NCBI RefSeq assembly: GCF_026004115.1
Contig: NZ_BPIM01000001.1
Coordinates: 434,001 to 498,000 of the forward strand
Reading direction: 5' to 3'
DNA: 64,000 bases
Origin: Meiothermus sp.
Lineage (GTDB): Bacteria > Deinococcota > Deinococci > Deinococcales > Thermaceae
Numbering within the stretch: position 1 is the stretch's first letter; every line of letters begins with the position of its first letter. Below, piece after piece: positions 36,675-45,160 of this stretch. The translations under genes were made by a program, and so were the position numbers. Below the pieces are notes generated by a model, which saw nothing but the letters and a program-made list of their open reading frames with translations, had not been told where the DNA came from and searched no databases.

Positions 36675-38516
36675 ATGTGCGGTATTGCGGGAGCTTTTTC
36701 CTGGATTCAATCAGCAGAACCGCTTCGCGCGTTGGTAGCCGAGGTAGTCCAAAGCCAGCTCCACCGCGGCCCCGACCACCAGGCCGTAGTCGAGCTTCCA
36801 CAGCCTGCGGGCCCCCTGGTCTTGGGCCACAACCGCCTGAGCATCATAGATCTCTCGGAACACTCCAACCAGCCGTTGTGGGATCACACCGGCCGATATT
36901 GCATCGTGTTCAACGGTGAAATCTACAACTACCTGGAGCTTCGTGATCAGCTTATGCAGCTAGGGCATCGCTTTCAAACCCAGGGCGACACCGAGGTAAT
37001 CCTGGAGGCATATAAAGCCTGGGGCAAAAACGCTTGGGAGCGCTTTATTGGCATGTTTGCCTTTGCCTTGCTGGACACCCAATCACAGCAGCTCTGGCTG
37101 GTGCGGGATCGCTTTGGCGTCAAACCGCTTTTTTACCTCATAAAGGACGGCATTCTGGCTTTTGCCTCCTCTACCGGGGCGCTGGCCCGGCATTTCGGAC
37201 TCGCCCCCAATCTGGAGTACGTGAGCCGGGGCCTGTATTACTACGTCTACGAAGACGATAGCGACATCTCGCCCTACGTGGGCTTGCGGGCTTTGCCGGC
37301 CGGACACCACGCCTGTATTCGCTTGCAGCAGCCCAGCGTAGAACCCCAGCGCTATTACGACCTGGCTGGCCGGGTCGAGCAGAAAATAGCCGCACTCGAG
37401 GGCCTGTCGGATAAGGCCCTGCTGGAAGAACTCGAGGCCACCTTGCAAAGCGCGGTCGTGCTGCGCTTGCGCTCCGATGTACCGCTGGCCATATCGCTTT
37501 CGGGCGGCCTGGACTCCTCCCTGGTAGCCGCCCTGGCCGCCCGGCAACATCCGCAGGTAGAAGGCTTTTGTTATGGTCACCCGCGCGCCGCCCGCTCCGA
37601 AGGGCCCCTGGCCCAGGCACTTGCACAAAAGAGCGGCATCGAGGTGCACTTTGTATGGCCCGAACTTTCCAAAGAACGCCTGGTTCAGGCTTTTGAAAAA
37701 ACCCTGGCCTCGCAGGATGCCCCCTTCCCCACCCTCAGCATTCTGGCGCAAAACTTCGTCTACGAGGCAGCCCGAGCAGAGGGCTACAAGGTACTTCTGG
37801 GCGGTCAGGGGGGCGATGAAGGCTTTATGGGCTACCGAAAATTTTTTCTATTTCAGCTTCGCCACTTGCTACAGCAAAAGCGCCTGGCTGAGCTGGGCAG
37901 TTTCGCCCTGGGGTTTGCACAGCTTCTGGCAGCTGAGTCGTACAAGCTGGGCCTTTTCTGGCAAAACCGTCAGCGCTATTCTGGCAAACAACCTGAAGGC
38001 AACCTGCGCCTGCCCAAAGTTCAGCTCCAGCTTGGAGCTTCGGCTGACCAGGCACCCTGGCTGCGCCAGATGCTCGATGTAACCCGCTATAGCCTGCCCA
38101 CTTTGCTCCGGTACGAGGATCGCAACTCAATGGGCCACAGCATCGAAAGCCGCTTGCCCTTTTTGGACTATCGGGTACTCGAGCTCGGATTGGCTCTTCC
38201 GGTTCACCTGAAGCTGCGCAACGGGTACGGCAAGTGGGCCCTGCGGCAGATAGCCCACAGCAAAGTGCCCGAAGTCATCCGCACTGCTCGCTACAAAAGA
38301 GGCTTTGATGTAACACAAACCTGGCTCACCGAAGGTCTGGGGGCACACCTCCAGGAGCAACTGTATTTAGCCTCGGGTATTCTGCGAGACGTTTTGGGCT
38401 CGAGCCAGAATCCAGTGGAAACATATACCCCAGAACAGATGCAGCACAGACCTCGCTTGCTAGCGGAGGCCATTAGCCTGCTATGGCTGGCCCGCAGACT
38501 TGGCAACCAAACCTAG
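36675..38516 (+). CDS. Asparagine-synthase-like glutamine amidotransferase (2)
   Basis: This 613-residue paralogue of the gene at 33581 has CGIAGAFS, LHRGPDH and FNGEIYNYLELR in the glutaminase domain and SLSGGLDSSLVAAL in the ATP domain. LRYEDRNSMGHSIESRLPFLDYR is intact. The ATG begins directly after the upstream TGA, with GGAGG inside the previous gene. Two such enzymes flanking one glycosyltransferase suggest two differently placed carboxamides in the repeat unit. There is no sign of decay in either copy. Confidence 0.88.
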   Translation: MCGIAGAFSWIQSAEPLRALVAEVVQSQLHRGPDHQAVVELPQPAGPLVLGHNRLSIIDLSEHSNQPLWDHTGRYCIVFNGEIYNYLELRDQLMQLGHRFQTQGDTEVILEAYKAWGKNAWERFIGMFAFALLDTQSQQLWLVRDRFGVKPLFYLIKDGILAFASSTGALARHFGLAPNLEYVSRGLYYYVYEDDSDISPYVGLRALPAGHHACIRLQQPSVEPQRYYDLAGRVEQKIAALEGLSDKALLEELEATLQSAVVLRLRSDVPLAISLSGGLDSSLVAALAARQHPQVEGFCYGHPRAARSEGPLAQALAQKSGIEVHFVWPELSKERLVQAFEKTLASQDAPFPTLSILAQNFVYEAARAEGYKVLLGGQGGDEGFMGYRKFFLFQLRHLLQQKRLAELGSFALGFAQLLAAESYKLGLFWQNRQRYSGKQPEGNLRLPKVQLQLGASADQAPWLRQMLDVTRYSLPTLLRYEDRNSMGHSIESRLPFLDYRVLELGLALPVHLKLRNGYGKWALRQIAHSKVPEVIRTARYKRGFDVTQTWLTEGLGAHLQEQLYLASGILRDVLGSSQNPVETYTPEQMQHRPRLLAEAISLLWLARRLGNQT

Positions 38517-38555
38517 ACGAACTGTCCCACAAGTTGTTTTGCAGAGATCACCCAT

Positions 38556-39758
38556 ATGAACAAGCGCATTCACTACCTGGACTGGCTGCGGTTTTTGGCG
38601 GTATTTCTAGGCTTGGTGTTCCATTCTGGAAGGCCCTTCGACAACTGGCCCTGGCTTATCAAAGGGCCCGAACTGGGCTGGATAACCTTTTTCAACGAAG
38701 CCCTCACCACGGTTCGCCTGCCGCTCCTTTTTTTTGTGTCGGGGGCTGCCACCATCTTTGTGCTCAAAAAAATGGTCAAGGACTACACCCTGGATCGCAT
38801 GATTCGGCTCTTGATTCCGCTGGGCATGGGTGTTTTGCTAATAGTTCCACCCCAGCACTACATTGAGCGCATCTCCCTCCCACCCAGCGACCCCCAACAC
38901 TTTAGCGGAAACTACTGGCAATTTCTAAGCGGCCCCTGGCTGCATGGCGGCGCATATCCCCTGAGCAGCCTGCGAACCGAACACCTGTGGTATCTTTTGT
39001 ACCTGTTTATCTTTTCACTGCTGGCCCTTCCCATCTTCCTGTATTTGCGCAGCGCTGGAGGTCTGGCTTTATGGGCGCGGCTCGAGCGCTGGTTTATGGC
39101 AGTCTCCTGGCGGGTCTGGCTTCTGGTAGTACTTCCCGCTATCGGTATTAGTTTGCTGCCACTTATATTCCGTTCGCACCCAGGGTTGGTACAGGATCTG
39201 GAAAACCTGCTATTTTTTTTCTTCGTATATGTACTGGGCTTTGCGCTCTTCCATAAACCTCGCTTACTCGAGAGCATCTTCAGCCAGCGAAAGCTGTTTG
39301 CCTGGGTAGGACTGGTGCTGGTCATCGGCAAGGCCTACCTTTTTACCGTAGTTTGGAAGCACGATACATTCAGTCCTGGTATCTCGCTGCAGAATTTCGA
39401 GCTCTACTGGCTTCTTCGAAACCTGGCCGCCCTGTGCGTTGTTTTTGCCGCACTTGGCTACGCACATCGATACCTGAACCGGCCCTCCCCTTTTTTGGAG
39501 CATGCCCGCCACTGGGTATACCCCTTTTATATCTGGCACCAAAGCGTCATTGTGGTTTTGGGCTATTTTGTACTCAAGCTGGCCTGGCCGGCCTGGTTGC
39601 TTTATGGGCTGCTGATGCTGAGCGCTCTGGTAGTTACTGTAGCCCTGAGCGAGCTGGTGCAACACAGCGCCTTAAGTCGGTTTCTTTTTGGCATACACCG
39701 AAGGTCGGGCAGAAAAAGCGCCACAGCGCTATTGGAAACTTCAAAGAAGCTGAGGTAG
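38556..39758 (+). CDS. Acyltransferase-3 family membrane O-acyltransferase
   Basis: The protein has 400 residues and about ten hydrophobic helices. YLDWLRFLAVFLGLVFHSG at the N-terminus is the family signature with its conserved histidine, and RLPLLFFVSGAATIF follows. HLWYLLYLFIFSLL and FYIWHQSVIVVLGYF are typical of the OpgC/OafA-like group. These enzymes transfer acetyl or succinyl groups to glycans across the membrane. As the last gene of the plus-strand operon it probably O-acetylates the polymer. Confidence 0.9.
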   Translation: MNKRIHYLDWLRFLAVFLGLVFHSGRPFDNWPWLIKGPELGWITFFNEALTTVRLPLLFFVSGAATIFVLKKMVKDYTLDRMIRLLIPLGMGVLLIVPPQHYIERISLPPSDPQHFSGNYWQFLSGPWLHGGAYPLSSLRTEHLWYLLYLFIFSLLALPIFLYLRSAGGLALWARLERWFMAVSWRVWLLVVLPAIGISLLPLIFRSHPGLVQDLENLLFFFFVYVLGFALFHKPRLLESIFSQRKLFAWVGLVLVIGKAYLFTVVWKHDTFSPGISLQNFELYWLLRNLAALCVVFAALGYAHRYLNRPSPFLEHARHWVYPFYIWHQSVIVVLGYFVLKLAWPAWLLYGLLMLSALVVTVALSELVQHSALSRFLFGIHRRSGRKSATALLETSKKLR

Positions 39759-39800
39759 CAAGTTCGAATAGGCAGTTTTCAAAGCTGACACCAGATTCAG

Positions 39801-39830
39801 TTAGTTCGGCGCCGGATGGCGGCGAACTAA
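39801..39830. repeat. Long hairpin after the acyltransferase gene
   Basis: TTAGTTCG and CGAACTAA pair perfectly, and the stem continues with CGCC/GGCG after one G-G mismatch around a 4-base loop. It is terminator-like in size but lacks a T-run. It lies immediately before the 38-bp tandem repeats. Confidence 0.6.
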
Positions 39831-39837
39831 CAGGGCC

Positions 39838-40027
39838 GAAGTTATCCGCGTAGCGGAGGGCGATACCGCCCCTTGGAAGTTATCCGCGCAGCGGAGGGCG
39901 ATACCGCCCCTTGGAAGTTATCCGCGCAGCGGAGGGCGATACCGCCCCTTGGAAGTTATCCGCGCAGCGGAGGGCGATACCGCCCCTTGGAAGTTATCCG
40001 CGCAGCGGAGGGCGATACCGCCCCTTG
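39838..40027 (+). repeat. Five tandem 38-bp units, intergenic
   Basis: Unit starts are 39838, 39876, 39914, 39952 and 39990. Four units are identical and the first differs at one base (GTAGCGG for GCAGCGG). Each unit holds GAAGTTATCC, AGCGGAGGGCG and TACCGCCCC, the last two nearly palindromic. The units abut without spacers, so this is not a CRISPR array. The period is not a multiple of three and open frames across it are by-products. The unit matches the end of the single copy at 9543. Confidence 0.97.
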
Positions 40028-40107
40028 GAAGGGAGACGCTTTTTCGTCAACCGACAAGGAGGGGTGTGCTCTGGACTCCAAAAGACAGCCTCTGGGTTTT
40101 GCTTTTG
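39995..40107 (+). repeat. Dispersed repeat element, right copy
   Basis: The last 38-bp unit continues into GACGCTTTTTCG, GGAGGGG, GTGCTCT, AAAGACAG and TGGGT, matching the left copy at 9429-9543 on the opposite strand. The element ends about 84 bases before the mutM start. Confidence 0.75.
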
Positions 40108-40190
40108 TAAACTGGCTTTTTTGAATCTGGTTTGAGTTGTGTAGCGGCTATCCTTGCAGCCCCTCAAGCAAGACAATAACCTGTAATGCC

Positions 40191-40994
40191 ATGCCCGAAC
40201 TCCCCGAAGTCGAGACCACAAGGCGCATCCTCGAGCCCTACCTGCTGGGCCAGCGTATCCAAAAGCTGCTGCACGACGACCCCGCCCGCTACCGCCACAC
40301 CGAACTGGCCGAAGGGCGCAAGGTGCTTGGCACATCGCGCCGGGGCAAGTATCTGATACTGCACCTGGACAAGAAGCTGGAAGCCGTAATTCACCTGGGC
40401 ATGACCGGGGGTTTTCGCTTTGAGCCGCACCGCCATACCCGGGTCACCCTGCACTTGCCCAACCAGACCCTCTACTACACCGATCCCCGCCGCTTCGGGA
40501 AGTGGTGGATAGTGCAGGCCGGCGACTACCGCGAGATTGGCCTGCTGGCGCGAATGGGGCCCGAACCCCTTTCGTCCGACTTCACCCTGGCCCGGTTCAA
40601 ACAATCGCTATTGTCAACCCGGCGAAAAATCAAAGAGGTGCTCCTGGCGCAAGAGGCGGTAGCCGGTGTGGGCAACATCTATGCCGATGAGTCGCTGTGG
40701 CTCAGCAAAATCCACCCCGAGCGGCCCGCCGCTTCACTCTCCGACCCCGAAGTCCGCAGGCTTTACCAGGCTATTCGCGAAGTGATGCTTCAGGCAGTGG
40801 AGGCCGGAGGCTCGACCCTCTCCGACGAAAGCTATCAGCAGCCGAGTGGAGAACCGGGTTACTTTCAGTTCCACCACAACGCCTACGACCGCACCGGCCA
40901 GCCCTGTAAACACAAAAGCTGCTCGGGCAAGATCGTGAAAATGGTGGTGGGGGGACGGGGCACGCATTTCTGCCCATTGTGTCAAAGAATCTAG
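40191..40994 (+). CDS. mutM: Formamidopyrimidine-DNA glycosylase (MutM/Fpg)
   Basis: This 267-residue base-excision enzyme removes oxidised purines such as 8-oxoguanine and nicks the strand by beta/delta elimination. PELPEVETTRR directly follows the initiator, so Pro1 and Glu2 are in place. RRGKYLILHL holds the conserved lysine, GVGNIYADESLW the helix-two-turn-helix, and CKHKSC with FCPLC the C-terminal zinc finger. I chose ATG 40191 because the processed N-terminal proline is catalytic; the longer frame from 40137 cannot be right. Confidence 0.97.
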   Translation: MPELPEVETTRRILEPYLLGQRIQKLLHDDPARYRHTELAEGRKVLGTSRRGKYLILHLDKKLEAVIHLGMTGGFRFEPHRHTRVTLHLPNQTLYYTDPRRFGKWWIVQAGDYREIGLLARMGPEPLSSDFTLARFKQSLLSTRRKIKEVLLAQEAVAGVGNIYADESLWLSKIHPERPAASLSDPEVRRLYQAIREVMLQAVEAGGSTLSDESYQQPSGEPGYFQFHHNAYDRTGQPCKHKSCSGKIVKMVVGGRGTHFCPLCQRI

Positions 40995-41019
40995 CGGGCA
41001 AAGCAGTTTTTCAAACGGT

Positions 41020-41361
41020 CTAATCTCCCCTGTTCTCCAGTTGCTCTTTGACCTGGGGCAACTGCCCGCGCTCGGCCAGGGTTTTGGTCACAATCCAGGC
41101 TTCGGCTTCCTCGGGGGTTTTGACCCGGTAGACCTCCTCGCCGGTGCGCTTGTCCAGGATGCCATAGGCCTTGCTGCCCTTGAGGGGCTTGTACTCGAAG
41201 GGGGCCGCCAGTAAGAACTGCTCCACATCCACCCCCTCCCCCAACATCTGACGAAACCAGGCTTGCTGGGCTTTCTCCACCCGCCGGTAGCCCCAGTAGT
41301 TGACCAGGCCAAAAAGGCCAATCAGCGCCAGCAGGGCCAGAAACACCACCACCCAACTCAT
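41020..41361 (-). CDS. Small membrane-anchored hypothetical protein
   Basis: The protein has 113 residues. A single N-terminal helix (VVVFLALLALIGLFGLVNYW) is followed by a soluble, charged domain with KAYGILDKRTGEEVYRVKTP, which resembles a small beta-hairpin domain. No catalytic motif is recognised. It is convergent with mutM and lies downstream of the WYL regulator on the same strand, with a 35-base gap. Confidence 0.7.
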   Translation of the reverse strand: MSWVVVFLALLALIGLFGLVNYWGYRRVEKAQQAWFRQMLGEGVDVEQFLLAAPFEYKPLKGSKAYGILDKRTGEEVYRVKTPEEAEAWIVTKTLAERGQLPQVKEQLENRGD

Positions 41362-41396
41362 GGGTTTAGTTTATTGCCAACAAGCCATTGGCGCAT

Positions 41397-42353
41397 TCAG
41401 ACAGACCTTCCCTGATACAAACCAAGTACATTGTCCAGCGCTTCGATTACCTGCCGGCGAAACTCGAGCGGCTCCAGTGCTTCCACCGCTGCCCCTGCCC
41501 CCAGAACCCAGCCCAGGGCCTGCTCGGGGTACTCGAAGCAAAGCTGGGCCAGCAGCCATCCATCGCCCATCGGCACGCTGTGCTCGAGTTGCCCCCAGTG
41601 GCTGGCGGGGTTGGTGCGGGCCAACACTTTCTCCAGAATTCGCACCTTGACGCGATAGCTGGGAATCTGAGCCCTGTATTCGGCACGGGCTTTGCGCCAG
41701 TAGGTCTCGAGGTCGAAGTCGGCAGGGCGCGACGAGGGCTCGTCCAGCAGCCTGGCCTCCAGAATTCTCGAGACCCGGTATGAGCGCAACTCCCCCTGTC
41801 TGGAGGCTACCAGGTACCACACGCTCCCCTTTACCACCAGGCCCAGCGGGTCAACAGTACGTTCCGCAGGTTTCCCCTGCATGGGCTCGTAGACCAGCCG
41901 TAGCTTCCGGTCTTGCCAGACCGCTTCCTGCAACACCGGCAGCAGGGGTACCTGCTCTTGGTAGCGCTGAATGTCCACCAGGATGCGCTGGCGAGCATAC
42001 TCGGCCCCTTGTCGCTGCGTGAAGGGCAGAGCGGCCAGCAGCTTGATCAGCGCTTGCTCGCCCGCCTTACCCAGACCCAGATCGCGCAGGAGTTGGGCGG
42101 GTTTGAGGGCAAACAGGGCCATGATTTCCGGCTGGCTCAGGCCCGTCAGGTTGGTGCGGTATCCTTCCAGCAGTCCCCATCCACCCTTGCTGCCCCGCTC
42201 GGCGTAGACCGGCACCCCTGCCGCCGTAAGGGCTTCCATGTCGCGGTAGATAGTGCGCGGTGAGACCTCGAGCCTCTTCGCCAACTCGCTGGTCGTGGCC
42301 TGCCCTCTGGTCTGCAACAGCAGCAAAATTGAAACCAGCCGATCCGCTCGCAT
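41397..42353 (-). CDS. YafY-type transcriptional regulator with WYL domain
   Basis: The protein has 318 residues. An N-terminal DeoR-like helix-turn-helix (SELAKRLEVSPRTIYRDMEALTAAG) is followed by a WYL domain (RTVDPLGLVVKGSVWYLVASR) and a C-terminal WCX region. WYL domains bind small ligands or nucleic acid and switch the regulator. It is divergent from the small ORF and SDR, with a direct repeat between them, so it probably controls that pair and itself. Confidence 0.9.
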   Translation of the reverse strand: MRADRLVSILLLLQTRGQATTSELAKRLEVSPRTIYRDMEALTAAGVPVYAERGSKGGWGLLEGYRTNLTGLSQPEIMALFALKPAQLLRDLGLGKAGEQALIKLLAALPFTQRQGAEYARQRILVDIQRYQEQVPLLPVLQEAVWQDRKLRLVYEPMQGKPAERTVDPLGLVVKGSVWYLVASRQGELRSYRVSRILEARLLDEPSSRPADFDLETYWRKARAEYRAQIPSYRVKVRILEKVLARTNPASHWGQLEHSVPMGDGWLLAQLCFEYPEQALGWVLGAGAAVEALEPLEFRRQVIEALDNVLGLYQGRSV

Positions 42354-42376
42354 ACCTCTACCCTAGCCCACCAATA

Positions 42377-42391
42377 TGACAGAAGGTGACA
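42377..42391. promoter_or_regulatory. Direct repeat TGACA-N5-TGACA, possible regulator site
   Basis: TGACA at 42377 and again at 42387 are one helical turn apart in the 72-base divergent region between the WYL regulator and the small ORF. It is a reasonable operator candidate, with no sharper evidence. Confidence 0.4.
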
Positions 42392-42425
42392 TATAACCGG
42401 TCTAGGCTGGGTTGTGGAGGGGGCA

Positions 42426-42629
42426 ATGGATCACTGCCAATACGTACTCTACACATATCTGGCTCAAAGAGCCCTACAAGAGCAGTTCGAAACTTCCGAC
42501 CACCGCGAAACCTTGCAGGCCCATTCACCTATCGGGCTGGACTGGCGAACTCGAGTGGCCAGGGTACTCATGCGCTTGGCGATTCGCTTGGAGCCAGAAG
42601 TAGTCGAGATGCGGAGGGAACATGTCTAA
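42426..42629 (+). CDS. Small hypothetical protein overlapping the SDR gene
   Basis: The protein has 67 residues, starting MDHCQYVLYTYLAQRALQE and ending with a basic, amphipathic stretch (RTRVARVLMRLAIRLEPEVV). GGAGG lies five bases before the ATG, and the frame overlaps the SDR start by eight bases, both good signs of a real translated gene. I do not recognise the family. Translational coupling to the SDR is likely. Confidence 0.55.
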   Translation: MDHCQYVLYTYLAQRALQEQFETSDHRETLQAHSPIGLDWRTRVARVLMRLAIRLEPEVVEMRREHV

Positions 42630-43539
42630 TCTCAAAGGGAAAATTGCGGTTGTAGCAGGAGCCACCAGAGGCTGTGGCCGGGGTATCGCGGTGGAGTTGG
42701 GTGCGGCTGGGGCCACCGTGTACTGCACGGGTCGCAGCACCAGAGGCCACCCCTCCGACCTCAACCGCCCCGAAACCATCGAGGAAACCGCCGAGCTGGT
42801 GACCCAGGCCGGCGGGAAAGGCATTGCGGTACGGGTAGATCACACCAAAGAGGATCAGGTCAAGGACTTGTTTGAGCGAGTTAAAGCCGAACAGGGCAAG
42901 CTGGATATTTTGGTGAACGACGTGTGGGGCGGCGATGCCATCGTCGAGTGGGGCAAGCCCTTCTGGGAGCTGGACATGGCCCAGGGCTGGCGGCTCTTGG
43001 AGCGCTCGGTATACAGCCATTTCCTCACCAGCCGCTACGCCGTGCCGCTGATGTTGGAGCAGAATGCTGGGCTCATCATCGAGGTCACCGACGGTGACAC
43101 CTTGAACTACCGGGGCAACTTTTTCTACGACCTGGTCAAGACTACCGTGATTCGACTGGCCCACAACATGGCCGAGGAGTTTCAATCAAACCGCTACCAA
43201 TCTGATGGAAGCAGATTACCTGAAGCCACCAAGAACATCACCGCCTTAGCCCTTACGCCCGGCTTCCTGCGCTCGGAGGCGATGCTCGAGCACTTTGGCG
43301 TGAGCGAGGCCAACTGGCGCGACGCCATTGCCAAAAACCCCTACTACGCCGAGTCCGAGACCCCACACTACATCGGGCGGGCCGTGGTGGCGCTGGCCTC
43401 CGACCCCAAGGTACACGAGAAAGCAGGCCAGGCCCTGGCTACCTGGCATCTGAGCCGAGAGTATGGCTTCACCGATATAGACGGCAGAGCGCCACACTGG
43501 CAAGAGTTTTACGAGGGGAAAAAACCAGCAGAAAAGTGA
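42622..43539 (+). CDS. Short-chain dehydrogenase/reductase, DHRS1-like
   Basis: The protein has 305 residues. KIAVVAGATRGCGRGIAVEL is the TGxxxGxG cofactor motif in a variant form, LDILVNDVWGG replaces the usual NNAG segment, and YDLVKTT is the YxxxK active site. The pattern (variant NDVWGG, long C-terminus) matches the DHRS1-like subgroup. The substrate is unknown. GGAGG precedes the ATG. It is probably under the divergent WYL regulator. Confidence 0.88.
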   Translation: MSNLKGKIAVVAGATRGCGRGIAVELGAAGATVYCTGRSTRGHPSDLNRPETIEETAELVTQAGGKGIAVRVDHTKEDQVKDLFERVKAEQGKLDILVNDVWGGDAIVEWGKPFWELDMAQGWRLLERSVYSHFLTSRYAVPLMLEQNAGLIIEVTDGDTLNYRGNFFYDLVKTTVIRLAHNMAEEFQSNRYQSDGSRLPEATKNITALALTPGFLRSEAMLEHFGVSEANWRDAIAKNPYYAESETPHYIGRAVVALASDPKVHEKAGQALATWHLSREYGFTDIDGRAPHWQEFYEGKKPAEK

Positions 43540-43582
43540 TGTGTAGAGAGGAACCGCTCTCACAGCTCGAGCGATGGCGTAA

Positions 43583-44620
<1,038 letters not shown>

Positions 44621-44671
44621 ACCGCGGTTTGACTTGAGGCTCTACCAAACCAATCCATGCCCCAGACCGCG

Positions 44672-44699
44672 TTGGCAGCAGCAGAGGCCCTGGTAAAAT
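44672..44699 (+). promoter_or_regulatory. Leaderless promoter of the cupin gene
   Basis: TTGGCA (44672), a 16-base spacer and TAAAAT (44694-44699) lie five bases before ATG 44705, with no ribosome site. Confidence 0.55.
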
Positions 44700-44704
44700 A
44701 CGGC

Positions 44705-45151
44705 ATGACCAAAACCCCTGGAACCGGCCCCATAGATGTGGGTATCGTAGAAGACCTTGGCGGTATCAGCGTTATACGCGGCGGTGGGAACCGCCGGGCG
44801 TGGAACGGCATCCAGTATTTGCAGGGTATGTCGGCCAAAAATGTGGGGTCTACCAGCCTGTCCATCAATGTGGCGACGGTGCCGCCGGGGGGCATTGCCT
44901 ATGCCCATATACACGAGGGCTTCGAGGTGATGCTGTTTGTGCTGCAAGGTAAGGTCAAACACACCTTTGGCGAGAACTTGGAAAAAGAAGTAATCAACCA
45001 GGCCGGCGACCTCATCTATATCAAGCCCGGCGTACCCCACGAGGTGTTCAACATCGGCGAGGAGGATCTGGTGGTCTTTGTGGCCCGCTCGACCGCCGAC
45101 GAGTGGGACAAAATTGTCAACTACCCCTCCCGGTACCGCCCAGCCGAATAG
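44705..45151 (+). CDS. Cupin-domain protein
   Basis: This 148-residue single-domain cupin has two motifs: HIHEGFEVMLFVLQGKVKH (metal histidines and glutamate) and GDLIYIKPGVPHEVFNIG (the second, with PHEV histidine). The family covers dioxygenases, isomerases and sugar-binding proteins, so the reaction cannot be read from sequence. I prefer ATG 44705, since an upstream ATG at 44657 would put 16 odd residues across a good promoter. Confidence 0.88.
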   Translation: MTKTPGTGPIDVGIVEDLGGISVIRGGGNRRAWNGIQYLQGMSAKNVGSTSLSINVATVPPGGIAYAHIHEGFEVMLFVLQGKVKHTFGENLEKEVINQAGDLIYIKPGVPHEVFNIGEEDLVVFVARSTADEWDKIVNYPSRYRPAE

Positions 45152-45160
45152 AAGGCCTGT

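Noticed and set aside
39838-40027. CRISPR array
   Set aside because: The 38-bp units abut directly with no spacers, and no cas gene is near. It is a simple tandem repeat.
39873-40124. Small repeat protein across the 38-bp array
   Set aside because: The period is not a multiple of three, so the reading frame shifts through the units; frames have no ribosome site.
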